64,000 bases of DNA from Rathayibacter tritici. GTDB lineage: Bacteria; Actinomycetota; Actinomycetes; Actinomycetales; Microbacteriaceae. The stretch lies in the NCBI RefSeq assembly GCF_002932875.1, contig NZ_PSWS01000001.1, positions 1-64,000 of the forward strand. Direction: 5' to 3'. Position 1 is the stretch's first letter. Every line of letters begins with the position of its first letter. This document shows positions 24,383 to 32,684 of the stretch, in pieces. Made by a program: the position numbers and the translations under genes. The notes under the pieces were generated by a model. That model ran no database searches. It saw only the letters and a list, made by a program, of their open reading frames with translations, and was not told where the DNA came from.

Positions 24383-25377
24383 CTGCTGGTTCACGGACTG
24401 TGCAGCGAGGAGGAACAGCAGAGTCCACCGCCGCCTCCTGGCCGACCATCGCGGTCTTCGTGCTGGTCGCATTCGGACTGGCCTGGGCGGTGGCGCTCCC
24501 GCTGTGGATCACGGGACACGGACTGTCATCGGAGCTCACCACAGTGCTCGTGCCAGCGATGATGTTCACACCCCTTGTCGCGACGCTGACGGTCGTGTTC
24601 CTGCAACGACAGCATGCGACCCGCGCGGTGCTGCGGCGACTCGGGATCTGGCCACTGTATCCGCTGAAACGAACAATCGGATTCACGGCCCTGGCCGCGC
24701 TCCTCGTCCCCGTCATCCTCCTTGCAGGGATCGGACTCGCCGCAGCACTGGGCTTCGTCACACTCGATATCGTCCATTTGTCAGGATTCAACGCTGCCCT
24801 GGAAGCCGCCACTGGGAGACCGCTTCCCGTGCCGGTGTGGGCGGTCGCGACACTGCAACTCCTCAGCATCCCGATCGGTACCGCAGTGAACTCGGTACTC
24901 GCCTTCGGGGAGGAGGTCGGATGGCGTGGCTGGTTGCTTCCCGCACTGCTGCCCCTCGGCACCTGGCCTGCACTCATCATGACCGGTGTGCTGTGGGGCG
25001 CTTGGCACGCACCGATCATCCTGCTGGGCTACAACTTCGGCGAAGCGAACCTCGTCGGCGTCGGTCTGATGATCGTTGCGACAACCCTGATCGGCGTGCT
25101 TGTCGGGTGGCTTCGGATAAGGAGCGAATCGCTGTGGCCAGCGGTCTTCGCGCACGGCGCACTCAACGCGGCCGGCGGGCTTGTCACCCTCTTTGCCGCA
25201 CAGGGGAAATCCGTCGACCCGATCCTCGCAGGTCCGCTCGGCGCCGGATCCTGGATCGCCTTCACCATCGTCCTGATCGTGCTGGTGCTCACCCGCCAGC
25301 TTCCCCACCGTCGGTCGACGCTCGGAAAGGGGAGCAGCGGAAGCCGATCCGCCCCTCTCACTCCGGATCGGCGTTGA
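24379..25377 (+). CDS. CPBP-family intramembrane glutamic protease
   Basis: A 332-residue polytopic membrane protein of the Abi/CAAX-protease-like family. The catalytic motifs are GEEVGWRGW (EExxxR), WGAWHAP (with the essential His) and FAHGALNAA (HxxxN), all in predicted membrane helices. Members process prenylated or small hydrophobic proteins or give bacteriocin self-immunity, and which applies here is unknown. It is coupled to the upstream PH-like gene, and its 3' end overlaps the convergent amino-acid permease by 20 bp. Confidence 0.9.
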   Translation: MTAGSRTVQRGGTAESTAASWPTIAVFVLVAFGLAWAVALPLWITGHGLSSELTTVLVPAMMFTPLVATLTVVFLQRQHATRAVLRRLGIWPLYPLKRTIGFTALAALLVPVILLAGIGLAAALGFVTLDIVHLSGFNAALEAATGRPLPVPVWAVATLQLLSIPIGTAVNSVLAFGEEVGWRGWLLPALLPLGTWPALIMTGVLWGAWHAPIILLGYNFGEANLVGVGLMIVATTLIGVLVGWLRIRSESLWPAVFAHGALNAAGGLVTLFAAQGKSVDPILAGPLGAGSWIAFTIVLIVLVLTRQLPHRRSTLGKGSSGSRSAPLTPDRR

Positions 25378-26779
25378 GCTCCTCCGGGTCGATCGCCGCG
25401 GTCCGCGCATACCCGCGGACCCGGCGGTCGATGAAGGTCGCCACCCAGAGCAGCACGCCGATCACGAGCAGCACCCCCGCGATCCCGTACTGGGCCGTGT
25501 CGCGCCCGGACGTGATCGGCAGCACCAGGTAGATACAGGCGATCGCGCCGAGCACCGGCAGCACGGTGGGGGTCCGGAAGTGACGGTGCTCCACCGGCTG
25601 GCGCCGCAGCACCAGCACCGCAACGTTGACGATCGCGAACACGGCGAGCAGGAGCAGCGACGTGGTCCCTCCCAGGAGCACGGCGATGGGGTCGGCGGGG
25701 TCGCGGGACACGTAGGCGGTGAGCAGCAGCGCGATCACGGTGGTGAAGAGGATCGCGGCCCAGGGTGTCCTGCGTCCGCGCAGCACGTTCTGCAGGAACG
25801 GCGGCAGCACGCCCTGGCGGCTCATCCCGTAGAGCAGACGGCTGGCCATCATCATGTTGATCAGCGCACTGTTCGCCACGGCGAAGAGCGAGATGAAGGG
25901 CAGGAGCGTCGAGATCGGAAAGTCGGGCGCTGCCGCCTCGACCACGGTGACGAGCGGAGTGTCGTTGCCGGCCAGCTCCCCCACCGGCACGATCGCCACG
26001 GCGAGCGTGGACACCAGCACGTAGACCACGGCGGTGATGCCCAGGCCGGTGAGCATCACCCGGGGGAAGATGCGGCTGGGCTCCTTGGTCTCCTCCGCCA
26101 TGTTCACCGAGTCCTCGAAGCCGACCATCGCGAAGAAGGCGAGCGAGGTCGCGGTGCTCACAGCGAGCAGCAGCGACTTGTCTTCCGGCGCCTCGAACGC
26201 GACCACCCGCGAGAAGTCGGCTTGCCCTCCGAAGACCGCGAAGAAGCAGACGACAATCACCAGCAGCAGTCCCGAGAGCTCGATCAGGGTGAGCACGACG
26301 TTCAGCCCGACGCTCTCGGCGACGCCGCGCAGGTTGACCAGCGCGATGCAGACCATGAAAATCAGCGCGATGCTCAGCCGCGTCCCCGCGCCGTCGCCGA
26401 GTCCGAAGCCGATCGCGAAGTTACTCGCGAACGCTCCCGACGCAGCGGAGGCCGACGTGATCCCGCTCGCCATCACGGTGAAGCACACCAGGAAGGTGAC
26501 GAAGTGGATCCCGAACGCCTTGTGCGCGTAGAGGGCCGCCCCTGCCGCCTGCGGGTACTTCGTCACCAGCTCGAGGTAGGAGCAGGCAGTCACGGTGGCG
26601 ACGACGAATGCGATCACGAAGGGGAGCCACGCGGCCCCGCCCACCTCGGCCGCGACCTGCCCGGTGAGGGCGTAGATTCCGGTGCCGAGGATGTCGCCGA
26701 CCACGAACAGCAGCAGCAACTTCGGGCCGAGCACCCGCTTGAGCTCGGGTGGGGCGGCGGTCTCTCTCGTCGCGGTCAT
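25358..26779 (-). CDS. APC-family amino acid permease
   Basis: A 473-residue transporter with about twelve membrane helices. The first helix carries GDILGTGIYALTGQVA, the typical unwound Gly-rich substrate site of the APC fold. It probably imports an amino acid or amine with protons. No metabolic genes adjoin, so the substrate cannot be named. It is monocistronic, with its end overlapping the CPBP gene on the other strand. Confidence 0.92.
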   Translation of the reverse strand: MTATRETAAPPELKRVLGPKLLLLFVVGDILGTGIYALTGQVAAEVGGAAWLPFVIAFVVATVTACSYLELVTKYPQAAGAALYAHKAFGIHFVTFLVCFTVMASGITSASAASGAFASNFAIGFGLGDGAGTRLSIALIFMVCIALVNLRGVAESVGLNVVLTLIELSGLLLVIVVCFFAVFGGQADFSRVVAFEAPEDKSLLLAVSTATSLAFFAMVGFEDSVNMAEETKEPSRIFPRVMLTGLGITAVVYVLVSTLAVAIVPVGELAGNDTPLVTVVEAAAPDFPISTLLPFISLFAVANSALINMMMASRLLYGMSRQGVLPPFLQNVLRGRRTPWAAILFTTVIALLLTAYVSRDPADPIAVLLGGTTSLLLLAVFAIVNVAVLVLRRQPVEHRHFRTPTVLPVLGAIACIYLVLPITSGRDTAQYGIAGVLLVIGVLLWVATFIDRRVRGYARTAAIDPEELNADPE

Positions 26780-26917
26780 CGTCGGCCCTTCCGTTGCGGA
26801 TGAGCGCGAGCCTACGACCGTGGACGCCGCCCGGGAAGGGCCGCCTGCACCTGGCCGACGAGCGAGTGCGGGAGGCGACCTGCCCGGATGCTGCCCCGGC
26901 CGCTTCCCGCAGCTCGC

Positions 26918-27643
26918 TCAGCTCGTGTGCGCCCCCAGGAACGCGAGCGCGCGCGGCCACGCGTCGGTCGCCGCCTCCGCCTGGTAGGTCTGCTCGTTCG
27001 CGTCGTTGAAGAAGGCGTGGCCGGCTCCCGGGTAGACGACGACCTCGACGTCCTTGCCCTCGGTGGCCTCCCGGATGCGAGGGACCTGCTCAACGAGCGG
27101 AGCGTCCCGGTCGCCCAGGAATGCCAGCACCGGCACCTGCAACGCGCCGAGCTCCTCCGCGGAGGCGGTGACATGACCGTAGAACGGCACGGCCGCGGCC
27201 AGTCGGGGCTCAGCGAGCGCGAGCGCCCAGGAGAAGGTGCCGCCGTAGCAGAAGCCGGTGACGCAGACGCTCGTCGCGCCCTCCTGCCGCAGCAGCCGCT
27301 CGACGAGGGCGCGGAGGATCGCGACGGTGCGCGTTGCGTGCTCCGGAGTGAAAACGGGGGCGAAGAAGGTGCGCAGCTCGACCTGGCGGGGCAAGCGCCG
27401 CACCGGGTGGTCGTAGTCGGCGCGCTGCTCCTCGTCGAGCTGCTCGAGCAGGCCGCTCTCGGCCAGCAGCTCCGGCGCGACCACGCTGTAGCCCTCGGCC
27501 GCGTACCGGTCAGCGACCGAGCGGATATGTCCGTCGACGCCCCACACCTCGTGGATCAGGATCAGCGCTCGGCCGCCCTCCCCGCTGCGGTACACCGGTA
27601 CGTCGTGCTCGGCCAGGGTCCAGGTCTCATCGCTCGTGGGCAT
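26918..27643 (-). CDS. Dienelactone hydrolase family protein
   Basis: A 241-residue alpha/beta hydrolase. The nucleophile is Cys in GFCYGG (about residue 150), the acid is Asp in GDRDAPL and the base is His in GAGHAFFND, a Cys-Asp-His triad as in carboxymethylenebutenolidase. Early IHEVWGVDGHI matches the family oxyanion region. It may hydrolyse dienelactone or other small esters. The start has TAGGGT six nt upstream, indicating a leaderless mRNA. Confidence 0.92.
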   Translation of the reverse strand: MPTSDETWTLAEHDVPVYRSGEGGRALILIHEVWGVDGHIRSVADRYAAEGYSVVAPELLAESGLLEQLDEEQRADYDHPVRRLPRQVELRTFFAPVFTPEHATRTVAILRALVERLLRQEGATSVCVTGFCYGGTFSWALALAEPRLAAAVPFYGHVTASAEELGALQVPVLAFLGDRDAPLVEQVPRIREATEGKDVEVVVYPGAGHAFFNDANEQTYQAEAATDAWPRALAFLGAHTS

Positions 27644-27649
27644 GACGGA

Positions 27650-27655
27650 ACCCTA
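27650..27655 (-). promoter_or_regulatory. -10 box of leaderless dienelactone hydrolase gene
   Basis: TAGGGT on the minus strand ends six nt before the ATG at 27643. Confidence 0.55.
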
Positions 27656-27766
27656 ACCCCGGGCCCGGGGCGAGAGGGCCGAGGGACCGGACTCCGAGCT
27701 GTGCAGCTCCGCCACGTCGTCCGTCGCGCTGGGTCAGCAGCACGCAGGAGCCGACGGCCGCCGCGG

Positions 27767-28237
27767 TCATCGCTCCGGAGGGGGCGTCGACGCGGGCGGC
27801 GCCGTCAGGATGTCGTCCCACTCCAGCGCGCGCTCGAAGCGGAAGCCGTGCCGCTCGTAGAGGCGACGGGCGTCGCTGCGCTTGAGAACGTCGAGACGGA
27901 AGGGCAGACCCGGCCGCGCCTCCTCCCGCATCACACGCCGGAGCACGGCACCGCCGACCCCGCGGCCCTGCGCGTGCGGGGCGAGGTAGAAGTGCTCGAT
28001 CCAGACCGCGTCAGCCTCGACGCGCGCCGCGATGCTCCCGGCGAACGCGCCGTCGAGCTCGATCACGCGGGTGAGCTCGGGGCGGTAGCCGTCGAGGAAG
28101 CGGTGCCGAACGCGGTGCGCGTTGTCACGGCCGAGGGTCTCGAGAGACGGCCGCATCACGACCGCACGCAGCTCCGCGATCATGTCGGCGTCCTCCGGGA
28201 GTGCCGGTCGGAGCGACCAGACCGGCTCAGCGGCCAC
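27767..28237 (-). CDS. GNAT-family N-acetyltransferase
   Basis: A 156-residue acetyltransferase. The acetyl-CoA pyrophosphate loop is PHAQGRGVGGAVL (about 90-102) and the C-terminal part has RRLYERHGFRFE, both standard GNAT elements. The GTG at 28237 overlaps the end of the upstream LysR-like gene by 11 bp and is the best-placed start. Acceptor unknown. It is probably cotranscribed with the LysR-like gene. Confidence 0.87.
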   Translation of the reverse strand: MAAEPVWSLRPALPEDADMIAELRAVVMRPSLETLGRDNAHRVRHRFLDGYRPELTRVIELDGAFAGSIAARVEADAVWIEHFYLAPHAQGRGVGGAVLRRVMREEARPGLPFRLDVLKRSDARRLYERHGFRFERALEWDDILTAPPASTPPPER

Positions 28238-29075
28238 GGGGCTTGCGGGTGCGCCGCACCGCAGGCGCCGGCGTCTTCGGCCGGGCCGGCTTCTTCCGAC
28301 CGCCTCCGGCCCTCTCGGCCTTCTCACGCGCCTCCCGCGCTCGTGCCTTCGCCGCCTTCGCGCGGGACTTGACCTTCGGGGTCGCGGCGGTGCCACGGGT
28401 GGTGTTCGCGCTGCGGCCGCGGACCACGCCGATGAAGTCCTCGACGTCGTCGCTCTTGTCCTCGGTCACCCAGGCGAGCCGCACGCTGGAGGGAGCGACA
28501 CCGGTCACCGGGACGACGGTCACGTCCTTGCGGCTGTGCACGCGCGCCACCGACTGCGGGACGATCAGCACGCCCACTCCGGCCGCGACCTGCTCGACCG
28601 CGTCGTCGAGGCCGGCCATCCGCGGCAGCGGGCGCCGCGAGCCGTCGGCGACCTCCTCGGCGATCACCGCCCACTCGGGCACGTTCGCCGGCTCCTGGAG
28701 GAGGTGCTCGCCGGCCAGCTCGGCGACGTCGAGCTCCTCCGCGGCCGCCAGAGCGTGCTCGCGGCCGAGAACGGCGACGGGCTGCTCGTCGTAGAGGTGG
28801 ATCGAGCTGAGGGCGGCGGAGGAGACCTCGCCGCGGATGAAGGAGAGCTGCGCGCGGCCATCCAGCAGCGCCTCCTCCTGCTCGCGCTCGGCGACGACGG
28901 TGATCCGCAGCGGTAGATCGCTGCGGCGCTGCCCCCAGACGCGGGTCCATGTGGTGGGGGTGACGCCGGGCACGAGGGCGACGGCGAGGGAGGGGCCGGC
29001 GCCCGACCCCCCGTCGGGCCACTCCTGCGCCTCGGGAGCAGCCTGCGGGTCGTCGGTCTCGGGCTGCTCGCTCAT
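28227..29075 (-). CDS. LysR-type substrate-binding domain protein lacking the DNA-binding domain
   Basis: A 282-residue protein. Residues of about 30-220 match the effector-binding domain of LysR regulators, including VPQSVARVHSRKD and LAWVTED. The usual N-terminal helix-turn-helix is missing. The C-terminal tail of about 55 residues is highly basic (KSRAKAAKARAREAREK and RKKPARPK), which might bind nucleic acid instead. It is divergent from the DUF5997 gene 44 bp away. This pairing recurs in actinobacteria. TACCCT lies six nt before the ATG at 29075. Confidence 0.82.
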   Translation of the reverse strand: MSEQPETDDPQAAPEAQEWPDGGSGAGPSLAVALVPGVTPTTWTRVWGQRRSDLPLRITVVAEREQEEALLDGRAQLSFIRGEVSSAALSSIHLYDEQPVAVLGREHALAAAEELDVAELAGEHLLQEPANVPEWAVIAEEVADGSRRPLPRMAGLDDAVEQVAAGVGVLIVPQSVARVHSRKDVTVVPVTGVAPSSVRLAWVTEDKSDDVEDFIGVVRGRSANTTRGTAATPKVKSRAKAAKARAREAREKAERAGGGRKKPARPKTPAPAVRRTRKPRGR

Positions 29076-29081
29076 CCCCTC

Positions 29082-29087
29082 AGGGTA
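29082..29087 (-). promoter_or_regulatory. -10 box of leaderless LysR-like gene
   Basis: TACCCT on the minus strand ends six nt before the ATG at 29075, back to back with the DUF5997 promoter. Confidence 0.55.
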
Positions 29088-29107
29088 GGTGCTGCGGGCC
29101 GCGCCGG

Positions 29108-29113
29108 TAGGGT
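29108..29113 (+). promoter_or_regulatory. -10 box of leaderless DUF5997 gene
   Basis: TAGGGT ends six nt before the ATG at 29120. No ribosome site is present. Confidence 0.55.
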
Positions 29114-29119
29114 TGCCGA

Positions 29120-29500
29120 ATGGCCAAGGCGACACAGACGATGAAGGCTGCGACCGCGGCGAAGAAGCTGCAGGTCTACCTGCCCGCGACCCCGGAGGAG
29201 TTTCAGGAGTCGGCGATCACGCGCGAGCAGTACGACGAGCTCGTTGCGAACCCGCCCGCCTGGCTCGTGCAGCTGCGCGAGGAGGGGCCGCACCCCCGCT
29301 CCGTCATCGCCTCCCGGTTGAACGTCTCGATCTCGGGCCTGGCCCGCGGTGGCGTGACCGATGCCCTGACCACTCCCGAGATCCAGGCCCTGCTCGACGA
29401 GGTCCCCGAGTGGCTGCGCGTCGAGCAGAACCGCTACGCCGAGGTCCGCCGCGAGCAGGCGCGCCTCACGTCCGAGCGCGCCGCCAAGTCCACCGCCTAG
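29120..29500 (+). CDS. DUF5997 family protein
   Basis: A 126-residue protein of a conserved actinobacterial family of unknown function. Recognisable parts are KKLQVYLPATPEEFQ near the start and PPAWLVQLREEGPHPR centrally. The latter is followed by VIASRLNVSISGLARGG, a stretch resembling a helix-turn-helix. It is probably small, cytosolic and perhaps DNA-binding. The divergent LysR-like protein without a helix-turn-helix may be its partner, which is inference. A terminator shared with the convergent operon follows. Confidence 0.85.
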   Translation: MAKATQTMKAATAAKKLQVYLPATPEEFQESAITREQYDELVANPPAWLVQLREEGPHPRSVIASRLNVSISGLARGGVTDALTTPEIQALLDEVPEWLRVEQNRYAEVRREQARLTSERAAKSTA

Positions 29501-29532
29501 CCCCCTCCCGCCGCGAGGGGAGGGCGGGGGCT
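29499..29532. terminator. Terminator between DUF5997 and convergent oxidoreductase operon
   Basis: AGCCCCC at 29499-29505 pairs with GGGGGCT at 29526-29532, and the pairing continues inward through CCC and GGG with one mismatch. It overlaps the DUF5997 stop codon. Confidence 0.65.
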
Positions 29533-29569
29533 ACCGGGTGGGTGGCAGCGTAGGTCTTCTTTCCCCCGC

Positions 29570-30679
29570 TCATGCGGCGATTTCCGTCCTGTCGTCGCCG
29601 GCGGGAACGCTCACCCAGGCGCCCGTCTCGGCCGCGTCGAGCACGGCGTCGGTGATGCGCGCCGCGCGGAGGCCGTCGGCGAAGGTCGGCAGACCCTCCA
29701 CGTCGGCGCCCGCCACGGCGGCGTAGGTGTCGCGGGCGAAGGCCGTGAAGGCGTCCTGGTAGCCCATCGGATGTCCGCTGGGCACGATCGAGAGCCGTGC
29801 CGCGTCGGGCGCGAGGATCGACGCGTCGCGCGGCACCAGGACGGCGCTGTCGCGCCGGCCGACCCACAGCGTCTCGGGCAGTTCCTGCTCGAAGCGCAGC
29901 GACTCCTCCAGCCCCGAGACCTCGAGCACCAGCTCGTTGCGGTGCCCAGCGGTGACCTGCGAGACGAGCAGCGTGCCGACCGCGCCGCCCTCGAGCCGGA
30001 CGATCGCGCCGGCCACGTCCTCGGTGGTGACCGGGCGACCGCCGCGCTCGGCGTGCACGGTACTCGTGATCGCGGCGAGCGAGTCGATCCGCTCGCCGGT
30101 GACGAATTCGAGCAGGTCGACCAGGTGCGAGCCGATGTCGCCGAAGGCGCGCGAGCGGCCGCCGGCGGCCGGGTCCACGCGCCAGTTGTCGTCGGAGGCG
30201 CTCAGCAGCCAGTCCTGCAGGTAGCTCCCGCGGACGGTGACAAGCCGACCGGTCTCGCCGGCCGCGACGCGGGCGCGGGCCTCCCGCACCATCGGGTGGA
30301 AACGGTAGGCGAACGGAACGGTCGCGACGACTCCTGCGGCGGAGGCGGCTGCGGCGAGCGCCTCCGCCTCCCGCACGGTCGCGGCGAGCGGCTTTTCGCA
30401 GACCACGTGCTTGCCCGCCTCGATCGCGGCGAGCGCGAGCGCGGCGTGCGTGGCGTTGGGCGTGCAGACGTGCACGAGGTCGATGCTGTCGTCCTCGATC
30501 AGGGCCCGGGCGTCCGGGTAGGCGCGCTCGATGCCGAGCTCGGCCGCCGCCCGCTCGCCTTTTTCGGGGCTGGAGGAGGCGACGCCGGCGAGCACCGCTC
30601 CGGCACTTCGGGCCGCGCGGCTGTGCACGGCCGCCATGAAACCGCCGCCGAGCACCCCGACACGCAGAGGCGCGGGCAT
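29570..30679 (-). CDS. Gfo/Idh/MocA-family oxidoreductase
   Basis: A 369-residue NAD(P)-dependent dehydrogenase. The Rossmann start is LRVGVLGGGFMAAVHSRAA, the catalytic Lys lies in GKHVVCEKPLA (about 92-102), and GDIGSHLVDLLEF belongs to the substrate domain. It is the last gene of a three-gene operon with a second Gfo/Idh/MocA enzyme and a sugar-phosphate isomerase-like protein, joined by 1- and 4-bp overlaps. The set fits polyol or inositol-type sugar catabolism under the divergent ROK regulator. Confidence 0.93.
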   Translation of the reverse strand: MPAPLRVGVLGGGFMAAVHSRAARSAGAVLAGVASSSPEKGERAAAELGIERAYPDARALIEDDSIDLVHVCTPNATHAALALAAIEAGKHVVCEKPLAATVREAEALAAAASAAGVVATVPFAYRFHPMVREARARVAAGETGRLVTVRGSYLQDWLLSASDDNWRVDPAAGGRSRAFGDIGSHLVDLLEFVTGERIDSLAAITSTVHAERGGRPVTTEDVAGAIVRLEGGAVGTLLVSQVTAGHRNELVLEVSGLEESLRFEQELPETLWVGRRDSAVLVPRDASILAPDAARLSIVPSGHPMGYQDAFTAFARDTYAAVAGADVEGLPTFADGLRAARITDAVLDAAETGAWVSVPAGDDRTEIAA

Positions 30680-31788
30680 CAGGAGAGGGTCGCTTCGGTC
30701 GGGTCCCAGCTCTCGGGGAGGGCGGGGCGGGGAGTCGCGGTGCTGGCGACGAGGATCTTCTCGCCGGTGTCGGCGGCCTCGAGGAGCGAGAGCATCACGT
30801 CGGTGACGTGGTAGGCCAAGCCTCCGGAGGCGGCTTCTGGGCGGTCGGCCCGGATCGCGCGGGCGAGCTCGAGCACGCCAGCGCCGCGGGAGGCGGTCGA
30901 GCCGATCGCCGCGATGCGCTCCGGCTCGGCGGACCCGCGCCGGTGCAGCATGAGATCGCCGTCGTGCATGTTCGGGTCGGGGAGGACGAGGGTGCCCTCG
31001 GAGCCGTTGATCTCGACGAAGCCGGTGCGCGGCAGGCTCGACTCGAAGCTCCACACGCCCTGGGCGGACGCTCCGGATTCGAAGCGGAGCAGCCCGCCGA
31101 TGTGCGTGGGGACGGTCACCGGGAACTCGGTGCCCTCCTTCGCGCCGGAGCCGATGACGCGGTTCGCGCGGGCCTGGGACGAGACGGCGGTGACGCTCTC
31201 GACCGGGCCGAGGTTCTGCACGAGCGTGGTGATGTAGTACGGGCCCATGTCCAGCAGCGGCCCGCCGCCCTCGGCGAAGAAGAACTCCGGGTTCGGGTGC
31301 CAGGACTCCGGGCCGGGGCCCTGAAAGAGGGTGAGGGCCGAGAGCGGCGTGCCGATCGCTCCGCTCTCGATGATGCGCTGCGCCGTCTGCAGGCCCGCGC
31401 CGAGGAAGGTGTCGGGAGCGCTCGCGACGCGCAGCCCCTTCTCCTCCGCCAGGGCGAGCAGCTCGGTTCCGCTGACGCGGTCGAGCGAGAAGGGCTTCTC
31501 GGTCCAGACGTGCTTGCCCGCCTCGACCACACGGCGCGCGACCTCGACGTGAGCGGCGGGAATCGTGAGATTCACCACGATCTCGATGCCCTCGTGCGCG
31601 AGGAGGTCCTCGACGCTGCCGGAGGCGGGGACGCCGAACGCCTCGGCCTGGGCCTTCGCGCGCTCGAGATCGATGTCGGCGACGACGAGAACCTCGAGGT
31701 CCGGGAAGACGGTGAGGTTCCTGAGGTATTCGGTGCTGATGTTCCCGGCGCCGATGACGCCGACGCCCACGCGGCCGGTGCCGCTCAT
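30679..31788 (-). CDS. Gfo/Idh/MocA-family oxidoreductase
   Basis: A 369-residue paralogue of its neighbour. The nucleotide-binding start is VGVGVIGAGNISTEYLRNL and the catalytic region is GKHVWTEKPFS (about 93-103). Its end overlaps the next start by one base (TGATG) and its start overlaps the isomerase stop by 4 bp. Paired dehydrogenases of this family often act on successive or related sugar substrates. The exact substrate cannot be read from the sequence. Confidence 0.93.
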   Translation of the reverse strand: MSGTGRVGVGVIGAGNISTEYLRNLTVFPDLEVLVVADIDLERAKAQAEAFGVPASGSVEDLLAHEGIEIVVNLTIPAAHVEVARRVVEAGKHVWTEKPFSLDRVSGTELLALAEEKGLRVASAPDTFLGAGLQTAQRIIESGAIGTPLSALTLFQGPGPESWHPNPEFFFAEGGGPLLDMGPYYITTLVQNLGPVESVTAVSSQARANRVIGSGAKEGTEFPVTVPTHIGGLLRFESGASAQGVWSFESSLPRTGFVEINGSEGTLVLPDPNMHDGDLMLHRRGSAEPERIAAIGSTASRGAGVLELARAIRADRPEAASGGLAYHVTDVMLSLLEAADTGEKILVASTATPRPALPESWDPTEATLS

Positions 31789-32540
31789 GCGCCCAGCCCC
31801 GAGACGTAGCGGTGGGCCGACTCGAGGCCCTCGAAGATGTCGCCGGCGTACGCGTCGAATTCGAGCACGGGCAGGGCCTGCGGAGCGGCGGCGAGGATCG
31901 CCGGGACGTCCATAGCGCCCTCGCCCGCGGGCACTTGCTCCTGAATGTCGGCCGAGACCGGCCCATCCTTCACGTGCAGGAAGCGCACCTGGTCACCGAG
32001 CCGGCCGAGCACCTCGACCGGGTCGTCGCCACCGACCGCCGCCCAATAGGTGTCGAGTTCGAGCACCATGCGCGGGTCGAGGAGGCCGGCGAGGTGCTCG
32101 AAGGCGCTGCGGCCGTCGATCCGGTTCTCGAACTCGAAGGCGTGGTTGTGGTAGCCGAGCACCAGGCCGCGGGTGGCGGCGGAGTCGACCAGCGCGTTGA
32201 GCTCGTCGGCAATGCGTGCGACCTCGTCGGCGGTGCTCCAGCGGGTCGGATCGACGAAGGGGTCGATCACGGTCTCGACGCCGAGGGCCGCGGCTGCGTC
32301 AAGGATCTCGTCAACGGTGGCGTCCCCCTGCGGGCCGAGGAGGCGCGCGTGAGCGCTCGGAGCGCGCAGTCCGCTGGCCGGAAGCGCCGCGCGGTAGGCG
32401 TCGGCCAGATCGACGAACCCGAAGAGTTCGACCGTGGTGAAGCCGATCCCCGCGAGCCGGTCGAGGGTGGCCGGCAGATCGGCCGCGAGCGGCTCGCGCA
32501 CCGAGTACAGCTGAACAGAAAGGTCTGGGCGTGTGGCCAC
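31785..32540 (-). CDS. Sugar phosphate isomerase/epimerase (xylose isomerase-like TIM barrel)
   Basis: A 251-residue AP-endonuclease-2/IolE-like TIM barrel enzyme. Conserved features include GFTTVELFGF near the N-terminus, LGYHNHAFEF (metal His and Glu region, about 137-146), VLELDTYWAAVGG and FLHVKDG. It is the first gene of the operon, with a GTG start preceded by AGGAG. It likely isomerises or epimerises a keto-sugar that the two dehydrogenases then process. Confidence 0.92.
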   Translation of the reverse strand: MATRPDLSVQLYSVREPLAADLPATLDRLAGIGFTTVELFGFVDLADAYRAALPASGLRAPSAHARLLGPQGDATVDEILDAAAALGVETVIDPFVDPTRWSTADEVARIADELNALVDSAATRGLVLGYHNHAFEFENRIDGRSAFEHLAGLLDPRMVLELDTYWAAVGGDDPVEVLGRLGDQVRFLHVKDGPVSADIQEQVPAGEGAMDVPAILAAAPQALPVLEFDAYAGDIFEGLESAHRYVSGLGA

Positions 32541-32684
32541 CGGTGGGGCTCCTGATCGACGGTGAGAGGTGTATCTCGAACCCTACGCGGACTTTTGCTC
32601 ATGGACAAGCAAAACTCGGCCGTAAGGACCGCCAAGTCGCGCCTCCACCGCACAGAAGGAGGGGCGCTGTGGTTAACTCTGGCC

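Noticed and set aside
29570-31966. Single 798-codon frame joining the two Gfo/Idh/MocA region genes
   Set aside because: The true oxidoreductase begins at 30679. The part beyond that is an out-of-frame reading of the neighbouring gene on the same strand.
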